From: Mastigamoeba balamuthi
Taxonomy: Eukaryota; Evosea; Mastigamoebida; Mastigamoebidae
Assembly: GCA_902651635.1 (NCBI GenBank)
Contig: CACRSC010000019.1
Span: 186,001 to 250,000 of the forward strand
Direction of reading: 5' to 3'
Length of the DNA: 64,000 bases
Part shown: positions 1-11,332 of the stretch, in pieces
Layout of the letters: every line of letters begins with the position of its first letter
Position numbering within the stretch: the stretch's first letter is position 1
The notes under the pieces: generated by a model
Told to the model about the DNA's origin: nothing
Database searches by the model: none
Seen by the model: the letters and a program-made list of their open reading frames with translations, nothing else
Program-made: the position numbers and the translations under genes

Positions 1-1
1 C

Positions 2-942
<941 letters not shown>

Positions 943-1187
943 GACTGCAGCGGGCGACAGCCCCCCCCCCCCCCGCTTGGTCGGCCGGGCCCCAGAACAC
1001 AGTCCCCCCCGGCGGCCGTTGGTAGTAGCACCTCTCTCTGTGTTTTTTCAGTTTTCAATTGAAACAATTGATGCAAGAATGCGAACTAGACCGCATATTC
1101 GCCCAGTTTTTTTGTTCGAAGATTCCGAGAGAAAGTCAACGATATTCGCGATTGCTGCGGGGGTGGTTCACTGTATTTATAGCGCAG

Positions 1188-3504
1188 ATGGGCTGCGGGG
1201 CGTCCCGTGCACGTGTTGCACCAGCGCCCACGCCCGCAGGCACCGCCCGGTCCGAATCGAGTTCTACAAGCCTCAAGCAGCAGACGTCCCCATCGGTTCC
1301 TTAAGCGAGCATATTCGCATGCTGACCCCATCACACAACAGCCCAGCAGGCACTCCTCGCTGAAGGGCACCGCACCTCAGGACGCGCCCAAGGACCAGGA
1401 GCGCGTGCCCGACAGCCCCCACAAGTGCCCGCCTGAGAGCCCGAGCCCCTCGGGCGCACAGCAAAAGAGCGAGGAGGCTGCGCAGCATGGGCACAAGGAG
1501 GAGGCGAAGAGAGAGGGTGAGGAGCGGGGCGGGCTGGTCCCGAAAGCAGGCAGCATTCGCAGGAGGTCGTCGAGCATTACGGGCAGCGAGGACCTCGAGA
1601 GCATCGCCCGCTGTGCAGCAGCGGCCTCGCCCAAAGGTCCGAGGATACCCAACAGGATCGAGAGGCTGCAGCGCTCGCTCGCAGCGGAGGCAGCGGCCCA
1701 GGAGCAGGCCGCTGCCAAGCAGACAGAGGCGGACAAGCCAGACAAGGAGTCCAACGCCAGCGCGGTGCCGGCCAAAATCGGCGAGAGGCCCAAGAGACCG
1801 TCGTCAGACGCGCTGGTGCTGATGAAGCGGCCGAGGAAGCTCAACGGGCTGGCGGCGAGCATCGAGCAGGACGGCAGCAAAGAGCTGTCGCCGATCAAGA
1901 GCGTCAGGTTCTCCAACGGGCCACTCAACGCGGGGGGGTTCGGCAAGTTCCCCAAGATGGCCCGCGGGATGTCCGTGGACCTCGAGGCCTCGCCCATGTC
2001 CAAGTCGACGTCGTTCAAGGCGCTGCCCCGCAAGTTCTCCATCGCGAGGCCCGGGATCTCGCTGCACGACTCGGGCAACTTCGGGCAGCAGCTGAGGCCG
2101 CACTCGCCGCCAGCGCCGGACGACCCCGAGGCCGAGGGCAGAGTCCTCGTGGCGTTCCAGGACATCAACACGGACAACTCAGGGTTCATTGCCCAGGCAG
2201 ACTTCCGCACAGTGCGCCTGACGCTTAGCTCGGGCTCCCCTGTTCTGACCGTGGGGCCCCACACGCAGGCCATCAGGAAGCTGGAGGTGGCTTCAGGCGT
2301 GAGCCCTGTGTACACAGAGGAACAACTCGTGGAGATGCTCGTGGAGGCGGGGAAGATGCGCCCGGGGTTCGTTCACTACAGCGAGTTCAGCCCCGTCGCC
2401 ACAAAGGCCCTGCGCGCCCAGCAGCGCGCAATACGGACGTTCAACGTGCGGCGCCCTCTTCCTCTTCTGATCCCTCCCCGTCCCACGTCCGCCGTGACAC
2501 GCCACGCCACCCTCGCAGCGAGACGCAGCGGACACATCGGTGGTGTTCACGGCGTTCTCCATCGGCGCAGAGGGGTTCAGGGGGCTCTTCGAGAAGCAGC
2601 TCTCGGATGTGGACACGGAGAAGACGGGGTTTGCCCCCGTGTCTGCCCTGCGCTCGCTGCTCCACGCGTGCCCACTGACGCTCACCGACTCGGAGGTGGA
2701 GTCTGTCCTGCACAACGCGTCCGCGGACCTCGACGGCTCTCTCGACTATCGAGAGTGGCTTCGCACCGCGTGCTTCCCGCAGCTCGCGCCGTTCACCGTG
2801 CAGAAGCTGCGCAGGCAGCTGATGCGCGAGAACGAGATGGCCAGCACCGTGGCGCAGTGCCTCAGGAGCGTGGACCCGGGCCTCGGGAAGCCGATGAGCG
2901 TCGCCGAGGCCAAGAGCGTGCTGATGAGCGAGGACCCGCTGCGCCTGACAGAGGAGGAGGCCTCGCAGGTCATCGAGAGCTACCGGGCGGCGTGCCCGTC
3001 GGCTCCCAGCGGGGACACCGCGGTGCAGTACCCGGTGTTCCTGCAGGTCGCCGCGACGAAGCTGCACGCCCTGCTCGGCGACGACACCGACGCGAGGTTC
3101 TCTGCTCTGGTGAACAAGTTCTGCAGAACGTGGGACCACGTCCAGCGCCACAGCCGTAAGGCAGTGTTAGCCCGCTTCTCTGAGTGCGCTTCGAGGAGAC
3201 AGGACATCCAGGACCCCGACCAACTCCGCGAGTGCCTTCGGGAGGGTGCGTGACTGCGCCGTCTGCTATCTAGGCACTAACGGCCAGCACAGCGTTCGCC
3301 TCGTCGGATTCGTGCGCCCCGAGGCTAGACGACGCGAGCGTGAGCAGGCTCGACGAGCTCGTGCTCAGCCACGCAACTCCCGAGGCCCGCGCGCTGCCAC
3401 CGGTGGTCAGCGGGGCTGTGGTGACGCTGGCACTCGAGAGGACAGGGCCTGTGCCGACACTCTTCGAGCCAGGCCCCAACGGCAGTTTGCTGCCACCCCT
3501 TTAG
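1188..3504 (+). CDS. EF-hand protein with predicted N-terminal acylation
   Basis: The start is chosen at 1188 because it gives MGCGAS, a textbook N-myristoylation (Gly2) plus palmitoylation (Cys3) signal; an AT-rich TATA-like stretch (tatttata) lies just upstream. Introns are about 1296-1341, 2212-2268, 2446-2518 and 3246-3292; the last contains an ACTAAC branch-point-like sequence. The first half is a low-complexity Ser/Pro/Lys/Ala region with basic RxxS sites that could be phosphorylated. The second half holds EF-hand loops: one near canonical (DINTDNSGFI, about 2161-2190) and degenerate ones (DTEKTGF, DLDGSLDYREW). It is probably a membrane-tethered Ca2+ sensor or scaffold. It follows the kinase in the same orientation, but nothing shows a functional link. 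The family is not recognised beyond the EF-hands. Confidence 0.75.
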
Positions 3505-3637
3505 GCCCGCATCTATCGGTTTCAATGCAATACACAACGCCCTGTGTAGTAGATGCCTCCCTGAGGTTCTGGGGTGCTATCTTCTGTAGTGCTTGGCTGA
3601 CCGATCGCCCTCACAGCGGTGTAGGGTAGTGGACTGA

Positions 3638-4857
3638 TCACCACTTGTAAATCGAGCCAAAGAAGAAGTGCTGTCGGGCAAGGCGGTCAGCAGCGAGACG
3701 GGTGTGGTGGCTGCCAGTCGTGCCTGTACGATGGGGAACTTGCTGAGCACCTCCGCCTCGTACTTCTTGAACATGCCGGCGTTGATCTTTCTCCACGACG
3801 CGGCTGCGCTGATGTTGTACAGGTCTGGCGAGTGCTCGTGGAACGGCCCCTTCTTCATCTGCGCTGGGCCGTTACAGGCATGCTTCTGAACGAGGGCGCA
3901 CCGTCGTGGTGAACTTGATGCACCCGAGGTAGAGATAGTCGCGGTAGTAGTCGTCCACAGTCCTCGGGTCGAGCACAGACCCGGGGTGAATCGTTGGGTG
4001 GTCTGCCAATAACCGGTGGCGAGTGAGGCACCGAGCATTTTGAATGGGCGAGCGGAGAGCGAGGGCCCAAAAGGGCGTAGGCGGACCAACGAGCTGGGCG
4101 GCGCCCCACAGGAAGGGCAGGAACTGGAAGTCGTCGATGCCCCAGACGCCGTGCGAGCCCGCGGGCTCGAGCCTGTAGGTGGTCTGCAGCTTCCTGACGA
4201 CCTCGAGGTACCGCGCAAACACCCGCGTCACAGTCGCCGTGCGGTCGTCGACCCCCAGCGCGCCGACAGCGTGCAGGCCGCCCAGCCACGCGACAAACGC
4301 CATCTCGTGCCCCGAGCCGTAGTCGATGCGCGTCGCGTTGCCGAACGAGTCGCTGAGGTACGCAGAGAGCTCGCCAGAGGCGCCGACTGCGCTCTGCGGC
4401 AGAATGACCGCGTGTATGTCCGGCAGCGACTCGACGAGCCTCGCGTGCCACACGCGGTACGCCTTGTTCCCGTACCTGGACCCTCGTTTCCGTCAGAAAT
4501 TCGGTGGAGCGAGATCAATTGATGCGAAGCGAGGCAATCGCGAGGGCCGAGACCTGCTGGTCTGCGCGGGCTCTGGGGGGATCTGGTCGATCCACTGCGA
4601 CATGCGGTCGAGCTGGCCCAGCACCCTCTCGAGCGCCTGGTGCGCGGCGCGCTGAGCCCACGGTTCTCGCCGGTTTCGCGAGCGCGTCTGCGTACGGGGG
4701 ACACGGGGCAGTCGGCGGTGGTCTTGACGCCCAGCACCGACTCGTTGAGCGCGCGGATGAACGAGGTGAACGCCGCGTACGCTGGCGACGTGCGCCAGCG
4801 CTCCATGTCCGTGATGTCGGCGATCCTCTTGGCCGCCTCTTGGAACGTCCACTCCAT
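3638..4857 (-). CDS. PP2A phosphatase activator (PTPA family)
   Basis: PTPA is a peptidyl-prolyl isomerase-like chaperone that activates the PP2A catalytic subunit. Family motifs are present in order: [39 protein letters not shown] (abridged), [12 protein letters not shown], and [16 protein letters not shown], ending [10 protein letters not shown]. Six exons: 4857-4696, 4651-4554, 4475-4087, 4002-3902, 3858-3724 and 3670-3638, giving 305 residues, close to the family's usual ~320. The last intron (3671-3723) is GC-AG with donor GCACG; splicing it joins KFPIVQ to HFFFGS, the expected PTPA ending. It is divergent from an LCM-family methyltransferase, separated by 264 bp. Confidence 0.93.
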
Positions 4858-5121
4858 GCTTACGCGGCGCGTTTGCTCCCCTGTTTTTCTTCACAACACA
4901 CCTGTCGCTCTACGAATCAGCAGATTCTCCCGTAATATCTCTCCGATACGGGGACCAATCTTGTGAGGACACTGGCAAACCCTTCACCGGTCAGAGCGTT
5001 CGGGTGTGCACAGGACCTCTATCGGATGTTGATAACTGGATGCGGATGGCCGGGATGTGCGATTCTCCGAACGGTCATCAGGTGCTCAGTTTTGCCTGGC
5101 AGGCGAAGAAGCCGAGGGACT
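4858..5121. promoter_or_regulatory. Shared intergenic promoter region of PTPA and LCM-family methyltransferase
   Basis: The two start codons (4857 minus, 5122 plus) face away from each other across 264 bp, so regulatory DNA is probably shared. The region holds one copy of the recurrent AT-rich motif (taatatct, 4933-4940). No TATA box is evident. Confidence 0.5.
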
Positions 5122-6024
5122 ATGGCCCTCTCGTCGCAGCTGTCTGACGTCGAGAAGACGTGCCTCAACACCTGCGAGGCCCGCTGCACGTCACTCTCGT
5201 ACTTCCCCGCCGAGCTGGCCGCCCTGGACTGCTCCTACGACGACCGCGTGCTCGGCCTGCTGCTCACCCCCTCCGAGAGAGCTCAGGTGATGCCACCGCG
5301 TCTTGCTCGACCGCACACCGCGTTCGGCGTATCTGACACGGGTGGCCCACACCTCCCACCCCGAAAGCTCCACGAGCGGCTGCTCAAGGGCCCCTGTAGC
5401 CCCAAGTTCGAGTGGATTGGCATCCGCTCTGTCGCCCTCGACCGCCTGCTGGTCTGCTGCCCGCAGGTCGTCATCATCGGTGCCGGGATGGACATGCGCC
5501 CGTGGCGCCTGCGCTGGCCAGCAGGCACCGTCGTGTACGAGGTCGACTCCCCGAGCGTGTGCAGGGCGAGAGACGCGGTGTCGCAGCGCCTCGGGGCTCC
5601 GGAGACGTGCGAGAGGCGCTGCGTGGCAGCGGACCTCCGCGACTGGGGCAACGTCGCCAACTCGCTGCTCTCCGCCGGTCTCGACGTCTCTCGGCCTGTC
5701 GCGTGGCTCGCAGAGGCCGTACTGGGGTTCCTCGACGTGCCGTCGATGATGGTGCTGTTCGAGGGGGCCCGCGGGCTCAGTGGCGCCGAGGGCTCCGTCT
5801 TCGTGGCCACCGCGCCGCCGACTCTCGAGGACAAGCGCAAGACGGAGGCAGCGGGGGGCAAGCTCTACCACAAGACATTCGAGAAGAGCGAGATCACCGC
5901 AGAGAGGATGCGCCAGACGGGGTGGCCGGGTGTGAAGGTGCTCGAGGGAGCACAGACCGCCACGAGTTTCGGCATAGAGAGCACATTCCTACAGGACATC
6001 CTCGTTGCCAGAGCGCACGTGTGA
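5122..6024 (+). CDS. LCM/PPM-family SAM-dependent carboxyl methyltransferase
   Basis: Class I methyltransferase of the leucine carboxyl methyltransferase superfamily. The SAM site is VVIIGAGMDMRPWRL followed by YEVDSPSVC (acidic loop), and WLAEAVLGFLDVP is the post-III motif. In eukaryotic LCMT1 the substrate is the C-terminal Leu of PP2A; the bacterial PPM branch (TIGR00027-like) shares these motifs and has other or unknown substrates. The wording here resembles both, so the substrate is not settled. An in-frame intron at about 5287-5367 (GTGATG...AG) removes 27 residues that fit neither branch. Length after splicing is about 273 residues. Lying head to head with PTPA, another PP2A regulator, favours an LCMT1-like role. 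Confidence 0.8.
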   Translation: MALSSQLSDVEKTCLNTCEARCTSLSYFPAELAALDCSYDDRVLGLLLTPSERAQVMPPRLARPHTAFGVSDTGGPHLPPRKLHERLLKGPCSPKFEWIGIRSVALDRLLVCCPQVVIIGAGMDMRPWRLRWPAGTVVYEVDSPSVCRARDAVSQRLGAPETCERRCVAADLRDWGNVANSLLSAGLDVSRPVAWLAEAVLGFLDVPSMMVLFEGARGLSGAEGSVFVATAPPTLEDKRKTEAAGGKLYHKTFEKSEITAERMRQTGWPGVKVLEGAQTATSFGIESTFLQDILVARAHV

Positions 6025-6236
6025 TACGGGGCACAGGAGGCAAAGCCTCAAAGCCGCCGTTATGGAACAGAAGGACAAGCAAAGACCAGGATTGCCTTCA
6101 CCCAACCTGACGAGTTGTCTCGTTACACACATTCCTCACATCGCCAATGTGTGCATCTCAGGTCAGAGATGCTGCAGAATCTGATCAGTTTGGTTGTTCG
6201 AGATGAGATTTGTTGGAATGTTTAATCGGTTGTTGG
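6025..6236. other. Convergent intergenic spacer
   Basis: About 210 bp between two convergent stop codons, AT-richer than the flanks. No gene or repeat is seen. It presumably holds both 3' UTRs and polyadenylation signals. Confidence 0.5.
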
Positions 6237-7250
6237 CTATGAGCAAGAAAGACCGAGTTGTGTTCTGTTGTCCCACTCAAAAATGTCGGTTTTGTTTGTT
6301 CTGCGAATTAGATCTCCACACAGTGAGAAGATCCTCTCGGCTCCATGGACATGACCACAGCCAGTTGACTCTTGTCCCGGATGCGTGTAAACATGCCGTG
6401 TAACAGTGGCTATTGGGTTCGGAGTATACAACAGATAGGACAGGGCAGCAGCTCCCTGGTCACACGGGAATTGTTGCTTAGATGAAGGCACAGTATCCAG
6501 CAATTTCACTATTCTCTCCACTCTCTCACGAACGACTGTGTAAAGCCCTCCCAGTGGGGCAGAATACATGAAGTGCATCATTGAAGCTATTACTCGGAAC
6601 TGTGGAAAGCAACGGTCGAATTGCCTTTGGTAGCCATATGCAATTTCTCGAGGGTTCTTATCAGCATAGAACATCACGTGGGTTTTAGGGCCTACGAGAA
6701 CACTCTCCATCCAGAGAAATGGATGGAAGTAGCAGAATGAGTCCATGTCGAGGTGAAGCACGTACCGGTACGATCCAGAGTCAAGGGCACTCAGAAGACC
6801 ATAGAACCTCGCATTGTAGAGGTTGAAATGTCCCTCGGGGAGTTTGAACGCATGAAAGGACACACAGTTGGTTGTGTAGCGCCGCACAATGCTCGGAGGG
6901 ATCACACCGTTGTGTACGAACAGGACTGGATATTGAAGCCTGTTTGCTCTGTGATAGTTGAGCCAAAAAAAGACCCAGTGCTTTGGCACTTCTGCATTGC
7001 CAGCGAACCGGCCCATGAGGTTATCCTCGGTAAACGGGGTATGCCAGAGCAGCGTGAGAATGAGGACGTCCCTGGACTCTGTGCACGATGGCTCCCGAGC
7101 TGGTGGGATTCCGAAGGGAGAACTGCCTCCCGGGCCTCTCTCGCAGGCTGCACCCGCCGCTCGCCATGCCTGCAGTAACCATAAAAACTGGCACGAGACC
7201 GCAACGACTCCCGCCACCCACAGCCATCTGCGCGAGCAGAAGTTCGCCAT
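6237..7250 (-). CDS. Type II membrane glycosyltransferase-like protein (DxD)
   Basis: Single-exon ORF of 337 residues. A hydrophobic signal anchor (residues about 9-27) follows a short basic N-terminus, as in Golgi type II enzymes. The luminal part contains YVLHLDMDSF, a DxD-type nucleotide-sugar/metal site, after a region resembling GT-A fold proteins (VLILTLLWHTPF near the start, then PVLFVHNG). NKT and NRT glycosylation sequons lie near the C-terminus. The acceptor and sugar cannot be told, and the CAZy family is not recognised. The gene lacks introns and is visibly AT-richer than its neighbours, which could reflect recent acquisition or simply low expression. It is divergent from the PLD gene. 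Confidence 0.65.
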   Translation of the reverse strand: MANFCSRRWLWVAGVVAVSCQFLWLLQAWRAAGAACERGPGGSSPFGIPPAREPSCTESRDVLILTLLWHTPFTEDNLMGRFAGNAEVPKHWVFFWLNYHRANRLQYPVLFVHNGVIPPSIVRRYTTNCVSFHAFKLPEGHFNLYNARFYGLLSALDSGSYRYVLHLDMDSFCYFHPFLWMESVLVGPKTHVMFYADKNPREIAYGYQRQFDRCFPQFRVIASMMHFMYSAPLGGLYTVVRERVERIVKLLDTVPSSKQQFPCDQGAAALSYLLYTPNPIATVTRHVYTHPGQESTGCGHVHGAERIFSLCGDLIRRTNKTDIFEWDNRTQLGLSCS

Positions 7251-7444
7251 AGCAGAGATTCCCTATGTTCAAAATCAGATCTGCTGATCTGATTGGGCCA
7301 GATCCCATACATGCAAGAGCACTCCAAAGTTATTCGCCTTGAGATATTGCATCGTATGGTGCGAGACTCCCTCGTAACAGATGTAGCGTCGCAGACTCCT
7401 GATTTTTCCTGGCAATCCAGTTTGGAATAATCGGCATTAGGATC
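7251..7444. promoter_or_regulatory. Divergent promoter of glycosyltransferase and PLD-like gene
   Basis: 194 bp between divergent starts; contains gagatattgc (7341-7350), a copy of the recurrent AGATATT motif, about 100 bp from each start. Confidence 0.45.
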
Positions 7445-9018
7445 ATGCAGGCGCTACTTCTCGTTGCGGTTCTTGCCGTCGTGGTCTCCGCGTGCGGCCA
7501 GCCACGGCGCACTGCCTCTCTCTAATCGCCCCCCGTCAGGATTCCCACGCCGTCGCTGTGGATTGTGGAGAGCATCCCAGTCCAGGTGAACCTGACGGCC
7601 CAGCACCACACCTTCGCCGGTTCCGTCTCCCCACACCCTCCACCCCCTCAGCCCCCGCTCGTCTCACGCGGTTCCCACCGACCCCGGGGCCCTGCCCCCG
7701 AATCGCGTGCGTGCCGCGATGCAGGGTGGAGTCGGCCCAGGAGACGGTCGACATTGGCCAGTACTACTGGACGCTCAGCGACGGCGCCCAGTGGCCCGCT
7801 GCCTACGGCGGCTCCGTCGGCCCCCAGTTCCTCGACGCCCTCCGCGCCGCCCACTCGCGTGGCGTCAAGATCCGCATCCTCCAGGTGCCCCCTCTTTTCA
7901 TCATGACGTCATTCGTCGTCAATGGCGTTATTTTGCTGCCCATCGTCGCTGCATCGGGTTTTTTCCCGCTCACGAGTCTGCGATCGTCGTCTCCGGTGTG
8001 GTGTCGCAGAACGAGCCGGGGGGCGCGTCTGATGGGCGGGACACGGCGGAGCTGGCCAAGGAGGGAGTGGCGGAGGTGCGGTCGATCGACTTTGCGCGGC
8101 TGCCGTGGGCGTCGGGCATCTTCCACAACAAGATGATCGTCGTCGACGGCCTGCACGCGTACATCGGCAGCGCCAACTCGGACTGGCGCTCGCTGGCGCA
8201 GGTCAAGGAGCTCGGCGCCGTCGCCTGGCACAGCCCCGAGCTCGCCGAGGACGTCCTCAAGGCCTTCGAGGCGTTCTGGGCCGTCGCTGGCACGCACGAG
8301 ATGCCCCGCGTGTGGCCCGAGTCGATGCGCACCAAGTACAACAGCGACGCGCCACTGCGGACGCAGTTCGACGGCTACGCCGGCGACAGCCACGTCTACG
8401 TCCCCGCCGCCCCGCAGCAGTTCTGCGCGCCCGACCGGACGAGCGCTGCCGACGCCACCGTACTCGCCATCCGCAACGCCAAGAAGTTCGTCGGTACGCG
8501 CAGCGACTAGCAGCCCGCCATAGCAACACGCAACCCTCGGGCTGAGCCCTCCTCCCTCCTCCCCCCGCCCATTGGCAGACATCGAGGTGATGGACTACAT
8601 GCCGGCGTCCGAGTTCATGAGGCCCAACTTCTACTGGCCCGTGCTCGACGACGCGATGCGCGACGCCGCGTTCCGCGGCGTGCAGGTGCGGTTCCTCGTG
8701 AGCCGTTGGAACCACACCAAGTCGGACATGGCCATGTACCTCAGGTCGCTCGACTCGCTCTCGCCCCGGATCTCGGTGCGCTGGTTCGTCGTGCCCGACT
8801 TCGCCGGGGGCCCGCAGGTGCCCTTCACGCGCGTCAACCACGCCAAGTTCCTGGCGACAGAGGGCGAGTGCGTGGTGGCCAACTGGAACTGGAGCGCCGA
8901 CTACTTCGTCTCCACGGGCGGCGTCGCCCTCGTCGTCCGCAACGCCGCCGTCGCTGCGGCCGTCGACGCGGTGTTCGAGCGCGACTGGTCCAGCGCGTAC
9001 TCGCACCCGCTCGACTAG
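7445..9018 (+). CDS. Phospholipase D family protein, PLD3/PLD4-like (lysosomal nuclease type)
   Basis: The predicted protein begins with a signal peptide (MQALLLVAVLAVVVSAC). It then follows PLD3/PLD4: WIVESIP, VDIGQYYWTL, first HKD box HNKMIVVDG with YIGSANSDWRSL, QVKELG, NAKKFVDIEVMDYMP, and second box VNHAKFLATEG with NWNWSADYF. The second box is HxKxxxxE, the form also found in PLD3/4. Those mammalian proteins are 5'-3' single-strand exonucleases of endolysosomes, so an acid nuclease role is more likely than phospholipid cleavage. Introns 7885-7976 and 8494-8578 are clear. Two upstream introns (about 7501-7539 and about 7600-7735) are needed, and their only in-phase donors are GC type; these are uncertain, so the exact N-terminal joins are provisional. 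Confidence 0.85.
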
Positions 9019-9496
9019 CTTGCCCCACCCGGAACCACCAGTAAAGCGGAGAACCTTATTGCAAAACACGACATCTACTTTGTCAATTCGGCGGCGCGTC
9101 CTGTCTTGGAGAACCCTGTGACGAACGGGAGCCGGTGGGTATTGCATTTTTGCAATCCGGTGGGGGCAAAAGGTATGGGTTTTTTGCGAGTTTCAAAAAC
9201 CGCGGTTATCAACGCAGCCGCGAGATACAACAGTTGATAAGAAATCTACTCCCGGCAATCTAATTAACGGGAGGCGGCTGGAGACCTGTGCGGTCTGCAG
9301 CTCTGCTGTCCTCGCCGACGCCCTGCCCGCGGGGAAGAGCTGCTGGAATCTGCCTGCTGGCGAGATATCAACGTCACGCTGAGTCACGGACTGAACCTTT
9401 TCAGGGCCGTTGGTTGGTGTTCGTTTTTATTTTATTGAAAACCCGCTGCACACGTTGTGAGCTCTGAAATCGATCAGCACCAGCACAACACACAAC
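9019..9496. other. Intergenic region upstream of coactosin-domain gene
   Basis: About 480 bp. No ORF of interest. It contains gagatatca near 9362 (recurrent motif variant) about 130 bp before the next start, and a short AT-rich stretch at about 9170-9260. Confidence 0.4.
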
Positions 9497-11332
9497 ATGT
9501 CGAACAACCCCGCGGACGCGCCCGTCGAGGAGGTCGAGGAGGCTGAGGAGCCCGAGACGCAGCAGCAGCCCGGCAAGCCGCTCTCCAAGAGCCAGAAGAA
9601 GCGCGCCAAGAAGAAGGCCCGCTCTCAGGCGTCGCAGTCCCAGTCCCAGTCCGGCGCCCCCGTGCCGTCCCCGTCGCCCGTCGAGGACCCTGCCGCGGCC
9701 CCCGCTGCACCCGCTGCACCCGCTGCACCCGATGCCGCTCCCGTCGCCGAGAACGCGAACGTAGCACAGGACGTGCAGTCTTCCTCGCCCAAATCGGAAG
9801 AGAAGTCGTCGGAGATCGTGCAGGAGCAGCCCCAGCAGCCCCAAGAGCAGCAGCAGCAGCAGTCGGTTGAGATCGAGGCTGAGCTCGGAGCGGCCAAGGC
9901 GAAGGTGCTCGAGCTCGAGCAGCAGGTCGCCTCGCTCAAGGAGTCGCAGGGGCAGAAGGAGTCGTCCGTCGCGGCCCTGGAGCAGAAGCTCGCGGCGACG
10001 GAGCAGCGGGCGTCCGAGGCCGAGTCCAAGGCCGCCGCCCTCGAGGCGCAGCACACCGAGTGCAAGCAGAAGGAGCAGACGCTCGCGCAGCAGCTCGAGG
10101 AGGCCAGGACCGCGCAGGCCCAGGCCAGCAAGGACGCCCAGGGTGCCGAGCAGTCGCAGCAGCAGCTCGCGGCCGTGGAGCAGCGCGCGTCCGAGGCCGA
10201 GGCCAGGAAGGCGCAGCTCGAGGCGGAGCTCTCCGAGACCAGGCAGCGGGAGCAGGCGCTCGCGCAGCAGCTCGAGGAGGCCAGGAAGGCCCAGGCGTCG
10301 ACCGCTTCCGACGGGGCGCAGGCCTCGGAGGCCCTGAGCGCCAGGGCCGCGGCCGCGGAGCAGAGGGCGTCGGAGGTCGAGTCCAAGACGTCGCAGCTCG
10401 AGGCGGAGCTCGCCGCCGCGCGCGAGCAGGTCCGCAAGCTCGAGCAGCAGGCCGAGGAGCTCCGCGGGGCCCAGGGCTCGCAGGACGCCGTCGGCGCCGC
10501 GGCCGCGCAGGCCCTCGAGCAGAAGGTCGCCGCCTCGGAGAAGAGGGCGGCCGACGCCGAGTCCAAGTCCGCGCAGCTCGAGGCCGAGGTCGCCGAGCTC
10601 AAGAGGCAGCTCTCCGAGGCCCACGCGCAGCACCAGCAGCAGCAGCAGCAGCCGCAGCAGCCGCAGCAGCCGCAGCAGCCCAAGAGCCCTCGCTCTGCCG
10701 CAGCGGAGCAGCCCAGGCACGAGACGCTCCACGCGCCGTCGGTGTCCGAGACCAAGAAGACGTTCGTGGCCCCGCAGAGCCCCGCGAGGGCCCTCGACGG
10801 CGCGGCGGCCAAGGGCGGCCGCGGGGTCGGCGACGCGGACCTGTCGGACCCCGCGATCGGCGCCGCGTACCAGGCGCTGCGCGAGGCCCTCGGGGAGGAG
10901 GGCCCCAGCTGGATGCTGCTGGGCTACGGCGAGTCCAAGAACGCGCTGTCCGTCTACGCGACGGGCAGCGACGGGCTGGCGGGGCTCGCCAAGGCGCTGC
11001 GCCCCGACGAGGTCCAGTTCGCCTACGTGCGCGTCGTCTACGGCGACAGCAAGCGGAACAAGTTCGTCTGCGTGACGTACATGCCCGACGCGGTGGCGGG
11101 CATCAAGAAGGCGCGGGCCAACATGCACAAGCCCACGGTCGAGGAGTTCTTCAAGTACTACCACATCAGCGTGCACACGTCGTCGACGGCCGACATTGCC
11201 GAGCCCGCCATCATGAAGCGGCTCGAGATGGCCGGCGGCGCCAACTATGGCGGCGGCGACGACTTCAGCGGCCAGAAGACGCAGGCCAAGTCCTTCTTCG
11301 GCACCCTCGAGGGCGGCGGCAGCTCGCAGTGA
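9497..11332 (+). CDS. Coiled-coil protein with C-terminal ADF-H (coactosin-like) domain
   Basis: Intronless, 611 residues. The N-terminus is acidic, then KSQKKRAKKKAR (basic, nuclear-signal-like) and Ala/Pro/Gln-rich sequence. Residues about 120-390 are a long Glu/Gln/Ala heptad coiled coil built from near-repeats of about 55 residues around AxEQRASEAExK and LEAE. Poly-Gln follows. The last ~150 residues form a coactosin/ADF-H fold (DLSDPAIGAAYQALRE, ASYVRV-like VQFAYVRVVYGDSKRNKFV, YMPDAVAGIKKARANMHK, VEEFFKYYHISVHTSS). Coactosin-type domains bind F-actin sides without severing, so this is probably an oligomeric actin-filament binder or crosslinker. Fusion of a long coiled coil to coactosin is uncommon. 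Confidence 0.85.
   Translation: MSNNPADAPVEEVEEAEEPETQQQPGKPLSKSQKKRAKKKARSQASQSQSQSGAPVPSPSPVEDPAAAPAAPAAPAAPDAAPVAENANVAQDVQSSSPKSEEKSSEIVQEQPQQPQEQQQQQSVEIEAELGAAKAKVLELEQQVASLKESQGQKESSVAALEQKLAATEQRASEAESKAAALEAQHTECKQKEQTLAQQLEEARTAQAQASKDAQGAEQSQQQLAAVEQRASEAEARKAQLEAELSETRQREQALAQQLEEARKAQASTASDGAQASEALSARAAAAEQRASEVESKTSQLEAELAAAREQVRKLEQQAEELRGAQGSQDAVGAAAAQALEQKVAASEKRAADAESKSAQLEAEVAELKRQLSEAHAQHQQQQQQPQQPQQPQQPKSPRSAAAEQPRHETLHAPSVSETKKTFVAPQSPARALDGAAAKGGRGVGDADLSDPAIGAAYQALREALGEEGPSWMLLGYGESKNALSVYATGSDGLAGLAKALRPDEVQFAYVRVVYGDSKRNKFVCVTYMPDAVAGIKKARANMHKPTVEEFFKYYHISVHTSSTADIAEPAIMKRLEMAGGANYGGGDDFSGQKTQAKSFFGTLEGGGSSQ

Noticed and set aside
1377-2315. 312-codon minus-strand ORF
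   Set aside because: Antisense of the low-complexity half of the EF-hand protein; no motif.
7384-7445. Earlier start codon for the PLD gene
   Set aside because: The signal peptide begins cleanly at 7445, and upstream frames hit stops.
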